The notes: a model not told the origin generated them from the sequence alone. A stretch of DNA of 36,117 nt from Candidatus Jettenia ecosi (GCA_005524015.1 SULG01000030.1:1-36117); one strand, 5' to 3'; positions 8,761-18,411 are shown, counted from the stretch's first letter. Program-made: numbers and translations.

Positions 8761-9588
8761 CTAAACTAACGCTGCTGTATGCGCAGCAAGGCTTTGCTCT
8801 CTCGCAAAGTTGATTATGGTATGATTAGGACACACCGCCACACATTTTCCGCATGAAGTACATTTATTATAATCGATTACGGCAAGGTTATTCTGGACAT
8901 GGATAGCATCGTATGGACAAATCTTTTCACATTGCTTACAAGCAATACAAGAATCCTGACAGATCTTTCTAGCAACAGCCCCCTTATCGAGGGATTTGCA
9001 TCGTACGTGTACCATCTTTGATTCAGGCACTATGCTGATGATCTTTCTTGGGCAAACTGCCGCACACTTTCCACAACCCGTACAACGCTCCTTTATCACC
9101 TGAGGAAGACCATCCTTGCCCATATACATTGCTTCGAATTTGCAGGCTTCTACACACGTGCCAAGACCAAGACAGCCATAATCACACCCGAGAAATCCGC
9201 CTCCTACAATATGCGCAGCACGGCAATCCTGAATCCCATCATAAGCAAATTTATCTTTAACACCCCTTGCATGGCACATCACAACGGAGATAACACGTTC
9301 TCTGTTTTCGAATTTTACCCCCATGATATTTGCCATGAGTTTTGCCACAGCAGCCTGCCCTACCGTACAGCCACTTACGGGAGCTTTACCTTCCACAACA
9401 GACTGGGCAAAACCACCACAACCAGGCTGACCACATGCCCCGCAGTTTGCCCCAGGGAGTATTTCGTTAATACTATCAATGCGCGGATCGACTTTCACCG
9501 CAAATTTATCTGATGCAATGGCCAACCCTATCCCAAAGACCATGCCTAATATACTTAATGTTATCGCAGCGCCTAATATTAAATCCAT
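8761..9588 (-). CDS. rnfB: RnfB-type polyferredoxin, electron transport complex subunit B
   Basis: With the ATG at 9588 the protein has 275 aa. An upstream in-frame ATG at 9603 would add five residues, but GTGGGA lies suitably spaced for 9588. An N-terminal membrane helix (about residues 4-25) is followed by the RnfB 4Fe-4S domain with Cys49, 52, 57, 74. A further Cys-rich region and three C-x2-C-x2-C-x3-CP clusters follow (CTGCGKCAAVCP, CIACKQCEKICP, CTSCGKCVAVCP). In the Rnf complex, RnfB takes electrons from ferredoxin. No rnfA, C, D, E or G gene is adjacent: a Uma2 gene lies upstream and rsmE downstream. It may serve an Rnf complex encoded elsewhere or another membrane redox module. Confidence 0.92.
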   Translation of the reverse strand: MDLILGAAITLSILGMVFGIGLAIASDKFAVKVDPRIDSINEILPGANCGACGQPGCGGFAQSVVEGKAPVSGCTVGQAAVAKLMANIMGVKFENRERVISVVMCHARGVKDKFAYDGIQDCRAAHIVGGGFLGCDYGCLGLGTCVEACKFEAMYMGKDGLPQVIKERCTGCGKCAAVCPRKIISIVPESKMVHVRCKSLDKGAVARKICQDSCIACKQCEKICPYDAIHVQNNLAVIDYNKCTSCGKCVAVCPNHTIINFAREQSLAAHTAALV

Positions 9589-9608
9589 TTTGTTTTCCCA
9601 CAAATGAG

Positions 9609-10160
9609 TTATTCAAAAATATCTTTTAAATCTATTTCTAATCCCTCTATTATCCTGGATTTCACTATTCCTTCTTTTTTAGATCTGCAGAACTCCGAAT
9701 ACGATCCCTTCTCTAAAGTCAATATTTCAATAGCTTTTTCATCAGGAAATACCAGCCAATATTCCTTTACGCCATATTTTCTATAGATTTCTTTCTTTTC
9801 TACAGTATCATAAAAAGAAGAAGATGGAGATATTATTTCAACAATAAGGTCAGGCGTCCCCTGTATCGCATTTCTACCAATGATACTTTTATTTTCATTT
9901 CTAATAAAAAGGATATCTGGTTGAAATATTTCATCATCATCAAAAATTACATCCGTTGGAGCATTAAAAACCCTTCCGAGTCTTTTTCCCTTTACCCAGC
10001 TCCATAGTAAAGATCCTAAATTCATGGACACACTTTGATGATCTGGTGACGGTGCTGGAACCATGCGCAATTCCCCATGAAAAATCTCGTAGCGATTGTT
10101 ATCATCTATCTTTAGATAGTCAGCGTATGTTATTTTTCTTTTATCAGTTATGGATGCCAT
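9609..10160 (-). CDS. Uma2 family endonuclease (DUF820, PD-(D/E)XK fold)
   Basis: The protein has 183 aa from the ATG at 10160. An in-frame ATG at 10175 exists, but it encodes the AAGGAAGAA that would be the ribosome site for 10160, so 10160 is preferred. The Uma2 pattern is clear: TYADYLKIDDNNRYEIFHGELRMVPAPS at the N-terminus, then FQPDILFI and DLIVEIISPSS, which carry the acidic nuclease residues, and KYGVKEYWLV. These proteins are abundant in planctomycetes and cyanobacteria; their biological role is unknown. It lies 20 bases upstream of rnfB on the same strand and may be read together with it, although a functional link is not obvious. Confidence 0.9.
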   Translation of the reverse strand: MASITDKRKITYADYLKIDDNNRYEIFHGELRMVPAPSPDHQSVSMNLGSLLWSWVKGKRLGRVFNAPTDVIFDDDEIFQPDILFIRNENKSIIGRNAIQGTPDLIVEIISPSSSFYDTVEKKEIYRKYGVKEYWLVFPDEKAIEILTLEKGSYSEFCRSKKEGIVKSRIIEGLEIDLKDIFE

Positions 10161-10259
10161 CGCTTCTTCCTTCATTTACTTACGTATGATACACTGCAGA
10201 CTTGGGATCCTACAGATATCGCCATCTGTAAAAACACAGAACATAGACAATTAGTTCCA

Positions 10260-11933
10260 TTAAGCCATAGTCCCAATCATTCTATGGATTGCTTGCCCCG
10301 CAGGCACCATTGGGAAGACATTTTCACTTGGATCTATCCTAAAATCCATAATAACAGGACCATGAAGAGAAAATGCTTTTTCTATCGTCGGCCGGACATC
10401 TTCCTTCTTTTCAACCAGGAACCCTTTTGCGCCATATGCCTCTGCTAACTTAACGAAATCCGGATTGCCGTCCAAATTAACACCAGAATAACGCTTGTTA
10501 TAAAATAATTCCTGCCATTGCCGTACCATTCCAAGATATCCGTTATTCAATATAGCTATTTTCACAGGAATATTTAAACGAACGACAGTACTGAGTTCCT
10601 GAATATTCATTTGAATACTACCGTCTCCTGCAATATCTACCACAATTTTATCGGGACACCCTAATTGAGCCCCTATAGCAGCAGGGAAACCATAACCCAT
10701 AGTACCAAGCCCGCCAGACGAGAGAAAAGTACGCGGTTTTGTAAACGTAAAAAATTGAGCCGCCCACATCTGATTTTGCCCTACTTCTGTCGTAATAATA
10801 GCGTTGCCTCTGGCTACATCACAGATTTGTTCAATCACATATTGGGGTTTGATTACATTTCCATTATTATTGTAAGATAATGGGCTTTTTTCTTTCCAAT
10901 GCTTAATTTTATCAAACCACTCTCTTCTCTCAACAAAATGGATATATTTTTTCAACTCTTTCAAAATATTTTTTGCATCACCGACAACCGGAATATCTAC
11001 CTCGATGCTCTTACTAATGGATGACGGATCAATATCAATATGAATAATTTTCGCATCGGGGGCAAATTCATCAATTTTCCCTGTAATACGGTCATCAAAC
11101 CTTGCCCCAATCGCTATCAGGACGTCGGATTCGGTTACAGCAAAATTTGCGTAAGCAGTACCGTGCATTCCTAACATCCCTAAAGACAAATGATGGTCTT
11201 CTGGAAAGCCTCCGAGACCCATAAGAGTCGTGGTTACCGGAAGGTTTCCTTTTTCTGAGAACTCAAGCAATTCTTTTGAACAATCGGAGGCAATAATGCC
11301 TCCACCTGTGTAGACAACAGGTCGTTTAGAATTATTGATAACTTCAGCAGCAATCTTGATTTGGCGAATATTTCCTTCATATTTAGGCTTATAGCCTGGT
11401 AAATTAACCTCTGCTGGTATTATCTCCTCGCACTTCTCCATAGTGATATCCACGGGCAAATCAATCAGTACGGGACCCCGGCGCCCTGTATTCGCTATAT
11501 AAAACGATTCCTTTACAATCCTTGCAAGGTCTTTAATATCTTTTACGAGATAACTGTGCTTCGTTATAGGGCGGGTAATACCGATGATATCAGCTTCCTG
11601 AAAGGCATCATTCCCGATAAGAAATGTTTTTACCTGTCCTGTTATAGCCACGACAGGAATAGAATCCATGTAAGCCGTAGCAATAGCAGTAGCCAGATTT
11701 GTAGCGCCAGGCCCTGATGTGGCAAGACAAACACCTACTTTACCGGTAGCTCTGGCATATCCGTCTGCTGCATGACCAGCGCCCTGTTCATGTCTGGTTA
11801 AAATAAATTTTATGGGAGATTCAAATAATACATCAAATAACGGCAAAACTGCGCCACCAGGGATTCCAAAGACATACTCAACCCCTTCCCGTATTAAAGC
11901 ATCTACTAAAATTTGTGAACCTGTCTTAATCAT
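10260..11933 (-). CDS. ilvB: Acetolactate synthase, catalytic (large) subunit
   Basis: The protein has 557 aa. It makes acetolactate or acetohydroxybutyrate from pyruvate, the first common step of branched-chain amino acid synthesis, and needs thiamine diphosphate (ThDP), FAD and Mg. The ThDP-activating glutamate is E49 in TRHEQGAGHAADGYARATG. The cofactor motif starts at GDGS (436-439) and runs to NNGYLGMVRQW. The FAD region (GARFDDRITGK) is present. The end (MVPAGQAIHRMIG) matches the family. The small regulatory subunit gene (ilvN/ilvH) is not adjacent, so it must lie elsewhere. No leader peptide or attenuator is evident in the 242 bases upstream. Confidence 0.96.
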   Translation of the reverse strand: MIKTGSQILVDALIREGVEYVFGIPGGAVLPLFDVLFESPIKFILTRHEQGAGHAADGYARATGKVGVCLATSGPGATNLATAIATAYMDSIPVVAITGQVKTFLIGNDAFQEADIIGITRPITKHSYLVKDIKDLARIVKESFYIANTGRRGPVLIDLPVDITMEKCEEIIPAEVNLPGYKPKYEGNIRQIKIAAEVINNSKRPVVYTGGGIIASDCSKELLEFSEKGNLPVTTTLMGLGGFPEDHHLSLGMLGMHGTAYANFAVTESDVLIAIGARFDDRITGKIDEFAPDAKIIHIDIDPSSISKSIEVDIPVVGDAKNILKELKKYIHFVERREWFDKIKHWKEKSPLSYNNNGNVIKPQYVIEQICDVARGNAIITTEVGQNQMWAAQFFTFTKPRTFLSSGGLGTMGYGFPAAIGAQLGCPDKIVVDIAGDGSIQMNIQELSTVVRLNIPVKIAILNNGYLGMVRQWQELFYNKRYSGVNLDGNPDFVKLAEAYGAKGFLVEKKEDVRPTIEKAFSLHGPVIMDFRIDPSENVFPMVPAGQAIHRMIGTMA

Positions 11934-12175
11934 TACTTTTCTATATTTATGAATTATAAAAAATTATGGAAATATTCATTTAAAATATAAAACATAATAA
12001 ACGTTAACTCTATTACAAGAAAAAGCAATTGCAGCATCCATCGCTTTCAGGATATGTTTCAATAGGAGAGCGCAAATTTGGTTAAACAAGTAGGAACCTA
12101 TTTACAAATTTATAATCTGGCATGAATTTTGGCTGTTGACAGGATCAATTCAGCATAAAACTGATACACCTTTAC

Positions 12176-12640
12176 CTAATCAGTTTTTTCCTGTTCCATG
12201 TCCTCGTCCAAATCTACATAATCTAAGTCATCTATATCCTCGTACTTTGGTGGCTTATATCCGGGTTTTTTAGACTTTTCAACCTCCTCGTTATAAGCTT
12301 TAAGGACTTTTTCCTGAATCTCTTCCCTGCATTTTGAATTTATTGGATGTGCCGTATCCGCATGCAATTTTAATCTGCCCGCACCTTTAGATGCACGTTT
12401 TTCATCAAGTTTTGAACCGCAATCGTTACAATGTTGTGCCATTAAATGGTTTTTTCCACCACATTTAGGGCATCTATCCGTAAGCTTTCTGCTCGGCATA
12501 GCCACAAACGCCCCCTTGTGTCCTTCGATAACCTTTAGATCCCTTACGACAAAATCATTATCTATCGTAATGCTACAAAATGCCTGCAATCTATTTCTCT
12601 TCGCTTCTGTTAACTTTACTCTGACTTCAGTAATATTCAC
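12176..12640 (-). CDS. spoVG: SpoVG family protein with an inserted zinc ribbon
   Basis: The protein has 154 aa, against roughly 90-100 aa for Firmicutes SpoVG, a small nucleic-acid-binding regulator. The SpoVG core is split. Residues 1-52 ([32 protein letters not shown]) and residues from about 95 ([22 protein letters not shown]) flank an insert with Cys57, 60, 71 and 74 (CPKCGG...CNDCG), a probable zinc ribbon. An acidic tail ends the protein. The start is GTG at 12640 with GGGGGAAG upstream. It overlaps the end of ispE by 4 bases, so the two are translationally coupled. The ispE-spoVG neighbourhood is also seen in Firmicutes. Confidence 0.88.
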   Translation of the reverse strand: MNITEVRVKLTEAKRNRLQAFCSITIDNDFVVRDLKVIEGHKGAFVAMPSRKLTDRCPKCGGKNHLMAQHCNDCGSKLDEKRASKGAGRLKLHADTAHPINSKCREEIQEKVLKAYNEEVEKSKKPGYKPPKYEDIDDLDYVDLDEDMEQEKTD

Positions 12641-13548
12641 AATCTTCCCCCTTCCCGCTCCTTAACAGTGTCATCGAAATCGCTGGTTACCACAAACACA
12701 TCACCGATATTAAGCATCTTTATTTTCTGTTCAATCTCCTTTTGGTCACATCCTCCTTTACATAAACCATATAAGGCCGAGCCGCTTCCTGATAAGAGTG
12801 TACCACAAAAATCAATCTCTGCTAAAGTCTTTTTTATCTTCTCAATCCCCGGATAAAGTCTAAAAACTACTTCTTCTAAACGATTATGTAAATAAGCGCC
12901 TAATTTTTCCGGATTCCCTAATAGTAGTGTCTGCAAGAAAAAATTAACATCTTTTAAATTTTTTGTCAAGTTAATTTTAAAATTTTCATAAACCGTTGTG
13001 GTGCTTATCTCAAACTTTGGATAAATTATTACATAATTGTATTTTACATGCAATGGATAAGGGATAATTATCTCTCCTCTACCTTTACATACCGCTGTAT
13101 TTCCAATAACAAAAAAGGGCGTATCAGACCCTAATTTTCCGGCTAGCGATATAAGTTTTTTTTCATCATATCCAAGCTGCCATAAGTTGTTTAGTCCAAC
13201 CAAAGTAGCTACAGCATCACTGCTTCCACCGCCAAGACCTGCACCGACCGGTATTTTTTTATCTAAATATATTTTTACACCTTGGGAAATCCCAGATTCT
13301 TTTTGAAGTAAACGCACCGCTTTTAAAACAAGATTATCTTCACCGGTAGTGAGCCTGGGATTTGAACAAGAGAATTCTATACCCTTTTCATGATTCTCCA
13401 GAGAAATGTAATCAAACAAACTAACTTCTTGCATAACCGTTTCGATTTCATGATAACCGTCTGGTCGTTTACCCAATATTTCAAGAAACAGATTAATCTT
13501 TGCAGGCGCAGCAACCTTTATTTTCCCTTGTTCTTTCCATATTCTCAT
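12637..13548 (-). CDS. ispE: 4-diphosphocytidyl-2-C-methyl-D-erythritol kinase IspE
   Basis: The protein has 303 aa. It is a GHMP-family kinase of the MEP isoprenoid pathway that phosphorylates CDP-methylerythritol. The opening [28 protein letters not shown] pattern and the ATP loop [13 protein letters not shown] (100-112) are diagnostic. The C-terminal GSGSALYGL motif is also present. AAGG lies upstream of the ATG. It is followed, with 4 bases of overlap, by spoVG and is preceded by rsmD (49-base gap), forming a probable rsmD-ispE-spoVG unit. Confidence 0.96.
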   Translation of the reverse strand: MRIWKEQGKIKVAAPAKINLFLEILGKRPDGYHEIETVMQEVSLFDYISLENHEKGIEFSCSNPRLTTGEDNLVLKAVRLLQKESGISQGVKIYLDKKIPVGAGLGGGSSDAVATLVGLNNLWQLGYDEKKLISLAGKLGSDTPFFVIGNTAVCKGRGEIIIPYPLHVKYNYVIIYPKFEISTTTVYENFKINLTKNLKDVNFFLQTLLLGNPEKLGAYLHNRLEEVVFRLYPGIEKIKKTLAEIDFCGTLLSGSGSALYGLCKGGCDQKEIEQKIKMLNIGDVFVVTSDFDDTVKEREGGRL

Positions 13549-13597
13549 TTATATTACCTTTTCTCTTTGTGTCTTAGCGTCTGACTGGTTAACAATA

Positions 13598-14170
13598 CTA
13601 TACTTTAAAAAACGAAAGTTGCGTATCACCATAAACCCGGGTATCGAATAGTTCTAAACAAGAAGCTTCTGGCGGTATGGTAAATTCCATGGTTCTATGC
13701 TGTAATATTATGAGACCTTCAGGTTGTATGATACGTTTATTACATAAAGATGAAAACACGATGAGGAGTTTATTCATGTAGGGGATTTTTTCGATAAGTG
13801 GATATGGCGGGCTGGCAAGGACGAGGTCAACTTCCCTCTTATTTTCCTCAAGATATTGAAAAACTTCAAGCACATCGTATTGTAAGACCTGTGCCTTATC
13901 TTGAAGCTTAGTTGTCTCAAGATTTTTCTTAATAACCTGAATTGCTGATTTCTCTTTTTCTACAAAAATACAAAACTTTGCTCCACGGCTCAATGCCTCT
14001 ATTCCAATTGCTCCTGTGCCCGCATACAGATCAATAATTCTGCTGCCCGGAATAACATGTGAAAGTATATTAAAAAGAGAGCCTTTCACCCTATCCAGTA
14101 TAGGTCTCGTCTTATCCCCCTTTACAGAACAAAGGGGCATACCCTTCGCGCTGCCCGCAATTACCCGCAC
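13598..14170 (-). CDS. rsmD: 16S rRNA m2G966 methyltransferase RsmD
   Basis: The protein has 190 aa, normal for RsmD, which methylates N2 of G966 in 16S rRNA. It has the N-terminal RVIAGSAKGMPL, TRPILDRVKGSLFNIL and the SAM-binding DLYAGTGAIGIEALSRGA (47-64). The catalytic motif IV reads ASPPYP (119-124); the family normally has Asp or Asn before PPY, so the Ser here is unusual. The start is GTG at 14170. It is divergent from prfB, with 215 bases between. Confidence 0.92.
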   Translation of the reverse strand: MRVIAGSAKGMPLCSVKGDKTRPILDRVKGSLFNILSHVIPGSRIIDLYAGTGAIGIEALSRGAKFCIFVEKEKSAIQVIKKNLETTKLQDKAQVLQYDVLEVFQYLEENKREVDLVLASPPYPLIEKIPYMNKLLIVFSSLCNKRIIQPEGLIILQHRTMEFTIPPEASCLELFDTRVYGDTQLSFFKV

Positions 14171-14288
14171 AATATACTAACTCTATAAGTAATTAAACAA
14201 ATAACCTTTTCCCGTGAATACTATATTATCTGGTCTCATAAAAACATGATAAGTATATTTTTCAATTAAGTCAATTCTAAATTCGGTA

Positions 14289-14316
14289 TTGACATATACA
14301 AGATATAATTTATAAT
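14289..14316 (+). promoter_or_regulatory. Consensus sigma-70 promoter of prfB
   Basis: TTGACA (14289-14294) and TATAAT (14311-14316) are both perfect consensus boxes separated by 16 bases, 69 bases before the prfB ATG. This is one of the two best promoter matches in the window. Confidence 0.75.
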
Positions 14317-14385
14317 TTTATGTCTTACATTAAATCCTGAAGCTATTCCGAATAATAGCAATTTTAATCAAGGTACTCTATAATT

Positions 14386-15492
14386 ATGATTGGTAATTTA
14401 GAAAAAGAATTAGCTCCTCTTCGGGAACGTTTACTTCATCTCGGAGATTCTCTTTGACTTAGAGAATAAAAAAAAAGAACTGTTCACCTTAGAAGAACAA
14501 CTCTCTTCTCCCCACTTTTGGGAAAACAAAGATAAGGCTCAACAAACTATTCGGAGGTTAAAATCTCTTAAGGGAATTCTCTTGCCTCTTCACGAATTGC
14601 AAAAGACATTAGATGACATAGAATGCTTATCCATTCTTGCAGAGGAAGAACAAGACGAGCAGGCAGAAGCTGAAGTTATTGGTGATATTAAGTCATTTAC
14701 CCAAAAGCTTGAGAAGTTCGAATTGCGTACTATGCTTGGCGAGCCCCGCGACCATTGCAATGCGTATTTAAGCATTTATGCAGGGGCCGGAGGAACAGAG
14801 GCTTGTGATTGGGTGTCTATGTTATTCCGGATGTATAGCCGCTGGATTGAAAAAAACGGATATACATTCTCTCTTATCGATGTATTACCAGGCGAGGAAG
14901 CTGGAATCAAAAGAATCACCGTCCTTATAAAAGGTGATTATGTTTATGGATATTTAAAGTCTGAAATTGGGGTGCATCGTTTAGTACGAATTTCTCCCTT
15001 TGATGCAAATGCCAGAAGGCATACATCTTTTGCCGCAGTCGATGTACTACCGGAAATTGAAGAAGAGGAAGAGATTGAGATTAATGAAAATGACTTACGG
15101 ATAGATACCTATCGGGCATCCGGAGCGGGCGGTCAACATGTCAATAAAACATCATCTGCTGTCCGTCTTACTCATATATCTACTGGTATTATCGTACAAT
15201 GCCAGAGTGAACGCTCGCAGCATCAGAATCGAAGGATGGCTTTAAACATGTTGAAAGCAAAATTGTATCAAATAAAAGAAAAAGAAAAGAAAAAGAACTT
15301 TCTATGGCTTATGATGAGAAAGGAGAAATTGCATGGGGCCATCAAATCCGCTCATATGTATTACAACCTTATTCTCTTGTTAAAGATTTGCGTACCAATA
15401 AGGAAACAGGAAATACCCAAGCCGTATTGGATGGAGAAATCGATGAATTTATGGAAGCATATTTAAAGTGGAAAATGCTAAAAATCAGTTGA
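14386..15492 (+). CDS. prfB: Peptide chain release factor 2 with programmed +1 frameshift, plus a second frame change
   Basis: RF2 releases peptides at UGA and UAA. The frame starting at ATG 14386 ends at an in-frame TGA, codon 24 (14455-14457), within CTTTGAC. A +1 shift continues as [15 protein letters not shown], the standard RF2 autoregulatory frameshift. The second frame carries the UGA-reading SPF motif ([16 protein letters not shown]) and the catalytic GGQ ([14 protein letters not shown]). It then breaks. Near 15270-15300 the family sequence moves to another frame ([23 protein letters not shown]) that ends at 15492 in [17 protein letters not shown]. The combined length, about 368 aa, is normal. 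The second shift (-1 or equivalent) lies in a run of AAAG repeats. It may be a base-calling or assembly indel, a real mutation or slippage. RF2 is normally essential, which favours an error. Confidence 0.93.
14443..14458 (+). promoter_or_regulatory. RF2 programmed frameshift site
   Basis: The slippery CTT TGA C (14452-14458) is preceded by a GGAG Shine-Dalgarno-like element at 14443-14446, five bases before the CTT codon. This arrangement is known to drive +1 slippage when RF2 is scarce. The spacing is slightly longer than in E. coli. Confidence 0.85.
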
Positions 15493-15521
15493 ATATATTT
15501 TAAGGGAAATTAGAGAAAATT

Positions 15522-16787
15522 ATGATTACATTAAAAAACGATGATCCAGAAGTTTGGCGCGCTATACAAGACGAAATAGAAAGGCAAAAAAATACCATTG
15601 ATTTAATTGCATCAGAAAATACCTGCAGTATCGCGGTACAAGAAGCACAGGGGTCATCAATGACCAATAAATACGCCGAAGGGTATGCAGGAAGGCGATG
15701 GTATGCTGGATGTGAAAATGTGGACACTGTAGAACGTTTAGCAATTGAGAGAGCAAAACAAATTTTTGGAGCTGAACATGCTAACGTACAACCTCATGCA
15801 GGTTCACAAGCTAACATGGCTGTTTGTTTCTCGGTACTAAAGCCAGGCGACCGTATGTTGGGAATGGATTTATCTCATGGCGGACACCTCACTCACGGAT
15901 TTAAAAAGAACTTCTCAGGGATGATGTATGAGATAACCCATTACGGCGTAAAAAAGGACACGGGCTACATCGACTATGATGAGTTACGAAACATTGCCCT
16001 TAAAACGAAACCTCACATAATCATTGCCGGCGCAAGCGCATATCCAAGAATACTCGACTTCCCAAGATTCAGAAAAATTGCGGATGAAGTTGGAGCCTAC
16101 TTTATGGCAGATATTGCCCATATTGCCGGGCTTATCGCCGGAGGCGCTCATCCCAGTCCGGTTCCTTATGCAGATTTTGTTACCACAACAACCCATAAAA
16201 CACTTCGGGGACCACGAGGCGGTTTGATCTTATGTAAATCAAAATATGCGAAAAAGATCGATTCTGTAGTTTTCCCTGGAATTCAAGGTGGACCATTCAT
16301 GCATGTTATTGCAGCAAAAGCAGTTGCATTTAAAGAGGCAATGACCGAAGAGTTTAAACAATGCCAACACCAAACGGTAAAGAATGCAAGGGCAATGGCG
16401 CAGGAATTTGTAAAAAGAGGATACAATCTTGTATCGGGCGGAACGGATAGTCATCTCTTTCTGATCGATCTCCGAAACAAGGGTATTACGGGAAAAGAAG
16501 CTCAGTTATCATTAGAAGCAGCCGATATTATCCTGAATAGAAATACGATTCCCTTTGATGAAATGGGCGCAAGTGCAAATGAACCGAACGGTATCCGTAT
16601 TGGAACACCTACGATAACTTCAAGAGGCATGAAAGAAGCTGATGCCGTGAAAATAGCGGACTGTATTGATAAAATCCTCTCACAACCCCATGATATGAAA
16701 ACGAACGAAGATGTTCGAAAAACCATTAGAGATCTTTGTTCACTATATCCATTATACAAGGAAAATGCCTGCCAGAGTTCGAAATAG
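15522..16787 (+). CDS. glyA: Serine hydroxymethyltransferase
   Basis: The protein has 421 aa. It interconverts serine and glycine with tetrahydrofolate as one-carbon carrier, using pyridoxal phosphate. Family motifs run throughout: [43 protein letters not shown], and the cofactor-binding lysine K226 in [14 protein letters not shown]. The C-terminus has [15 protein letters not shown]. It starts 29 bases after prfB on the same strand and may share its promoter. A strong intrinsic terminator follows the stop codon. Confidence 0.97.
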   Translation: MITLKNDDPEVWRAIQDEIERQKNTIDLIASENTCSIAVQEAQGSSMTNKYAEGYAGRRWYAGCENVDTVERLAIERAKQIFGAEHANVQPHAGSQANMAVCFSVLKPGDRMLGMDLSHGGHLTHGFKKNFSGMMYEITHYGVKKDTGYIDYDELRNIALKTKPHIIIAGASAYPRILDFPRFRKIADEVGAYFMADIAHIAGLIAGGAHPSPVPYADFVTTTTHKTLRGPRGGLILCKSKYAKKIDSVVFPGIQGGPFMHVIAAKAVAFKEAMTEEFKQCQHQTVKNARAMAQEFVKRGYNLVSGGTDSHLFLIDLRNKGITGKEAQLSLEAADIILNRNTIPFDEMGASANEPNGIRIGTPTITSRGMKEADAVKIADCIDKILSQPHDMKTNEDVRKTIRDLCSLYPLYKENACQSSK

Positions 16788-16818
16788 CAATTCTTTAGTA
16801 AAGTTGAGTGCTTTAAAA

Positions 16819-16846
16819 GGGCTGGAGTAATCCAGCCCAATTTTTT
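16819..16846 (+). terminator. Intrinsic terminator after glyA
   Basis: GGGCTGGA (16819-16826) pairs perfectly with TCCAGCCC (16831-16838) around a GTAA loop and is followed by AATTTTTT. It closes the prfB-glyA unit only 12 bases before the gpsA start codon, so gpsA expression depends on read-through or a promoter overlapping this site. Confidence 0.9.
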
Positions 16847-16858
16847 ATAGTTATCAAA

Positions 16859-17878
16859 ATGACTTCGAGATCGCCACGAAAAATAACTGTTATTGGCAAC
16901 GGTGGATGGGGAACTACTCTTTCAATCCTGCTCCATAAAAAGGGTTATGAGGTTACCCTGTGGGGCGCTGATGCATCATATGTAAATTATCTGAAAGAGA
17001 AAAGAGAAAATGTTAAATTTTTAAAAGGCATTCCCATCCCTTCCGGAATCTGCATCACTTCTGATATCTCAAAAAAGTTACTCGATGCAGAACTCATCAT
17101 ATCTGCAACACCAACTCCCTACCTGCGTTCTGTACTTATGAAATTTAAAGACATACTTGTTTACCATGTACCTATTGTTAGCGTTACAAAGGGAATTGAA
17201 AATGATACCCTTCTGAGACCGAGCCAGATCATCACTGATGTTGTTGGAAAACAATCTGTTTCTTTACTTCTCGGCCCCAGCCATGCAGAAGAAGTAGCGC
17301 GTGAATTGCCCACAACGACTGTCGCATCTTCACAGGATGCGGGTTTAGCACAACTTGTTCAAGAGGTTTTTACCACAGATAGGTTTAGAGTTTACACCAA
17401 TCCCGATATGATCGGTGTCGAGTTAGGCGCAGCGATGAAAAATGTGATTGCTATCGCATCTGGTATTTGTGATGGCTTGAAATTTGGCGATAATTCTAAG
17501 GCAGCCCTTATTACGCGCGGATTAGCAGAAATTAGCCGTCTGGGTATCGTTATGGGAGCACAGAGAAGCACCTTCGCAGGACTTACCGGATTAGGCGACT
17601 TAATAACGACCTGTATTAGCCCGTACGGACGAAACCGATGGGTTGGAGAACAAATCGGAAAAGGAAGAAAATTGTCTGAAATCCTAAAGAGTATGGAAAA
17701 AATTGCAGAAGGTGTTTGGACGACAAAATCTGTTACAGCGCTTTCAAACAGATGGAACGTAGAAATGCCAATCACAAAAGAGATCTACAATGTACTTTTC
17801 ACCGATAAAAGTCCGCTCGATGCGGTAAGCAATCTCATGATGCGCACTCCAAAATCTGAAGTGGAAGAATTAATCTGA
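16859..17878 (+). CDS. gpsA: Glycerol-3-phosphate dehydrogenase (NAD(P)+)
   Basis: The protein has 339 aa. It reduces dihydroxyacetone phosphate to sn-glycerol-3-phosphate for phospholipid synthesis. The N-terminal nucleotide-binding glycine motif IGNGGWGTTLS (12-22) is followed by LLGPSHAEEVARELPTT, the catalytic lysine region GAAMKNVIAIASGICDGL, and LTGLGDLITTC near the C-terminal substrate site. No Shine-Dalgarno sequence is visible before the ATG, which lies almost directly behind the glyA terminator; leaderless or weak translation is possible. Confidence 0.96.
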   Translation: MTSRSPRKITVIGNGGWGTTLSILLHKKGYEVTLWGADASYVNYLKEKRENVKFLKGIPIPSGICITSDISKKLLDAELIISATPTPYLRSVLMKFKDILVYHVPIVSVTKGIENDTLLRPSQIITDVVGKQSVSLLLGPSHAEEVARELPTTTVASSQDAGLAQLVQEVFTTDRFRVYTNPDMIGVELGAAMKNVIAIASGICDGLKFGDNSKAALITRGLAEISRLGIVMGAQRSTFAGLTGLGDLITTCISPYGRNRWVGEQIGKGRKLSEILKSMEKIAEGVWTTKSVTALSNRWNVEMPITKEIYNVLFTDKSPLDAVSNLMMRTPKSEVEELI

Positions 17879-18411
17879 ACATAGTCTTTGATCTTCCGTT
17901 TTCTCAGTTTACCATTTTTTACATCTCTTCAATCATTACCTCCTATTATTAAGCTTTCATTCCTTAACCCTATGATAATGTATGCAATCATATACAGAGA
18001 GTATTTTTTTATAACGATCATGAGATACTATGTAAATATTTATGATACATCTACTTAAAAATAAATATATAAGATCTATGTATGTATATGCCTACATGAA
18101 GACTAGAGTGTTCCCTCCAAATAAAAAAGAAATACTATTAGAATATCTTATATGATTATCATAAGTATATATTGTTAAGTTATTTATATAAAAAATTTAT
18201 ATATTTTCTTAAATTTTTCTGTAAAAGAATATTTTTGGCAAATGTATTGCGCTATCAGGGCAAAGAAGAATTATTCCACTCCAGACATCACCGGAATTAA
18301 TAAGTCCTACAGAAATAATTCAAAAAATAAAACGAGAAAAATTCTCATCGAGATCTTATTTTTCGGAACACTTATTATGGTAGAATAACAAAACATAAGG
18401 TAACATTATTT
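17879..18411. other. 533-bp AT-rich intergenic region upstream of the polysaccharide locus
   Basis: No gene is seen. The stretch is very AT-rich in its middle (about 18000-18230) and contains a strong sigma-54-type promoter match at 18235-18250. Nothing else was recognised. Confidence 0.6.
18235..18250 (+). promoter_or_regulatory. Putative sigma-54 (RpoN) promoter
   Basis: TTGGCAAATGTATTGC has GG and GC exactly 10 bases apart and keeps the conserved TTGGCA and TTGC blocks of the -24/-12 promoter class. Transcription would begin near 18262, giving a leader of about 150 bases for the deacetylase gene at 18412. Such promoters require an AAA+ activator; its binding site was not identified. In PEP-CTERM/exosortase bacteria, polysaccharide genes are often under RpoN control, which fits the neighbours. 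Confidence 0.55.

Noticed and set aside
18235-18300. Second c-di-GMP riboswitch (GGCAAA and GGGCAAAG strings)
   Set aside because: The invariant GACGCAAAG and the GNRA hairpin are missing; the GGCAAA is part of the sigma-54-type motif.
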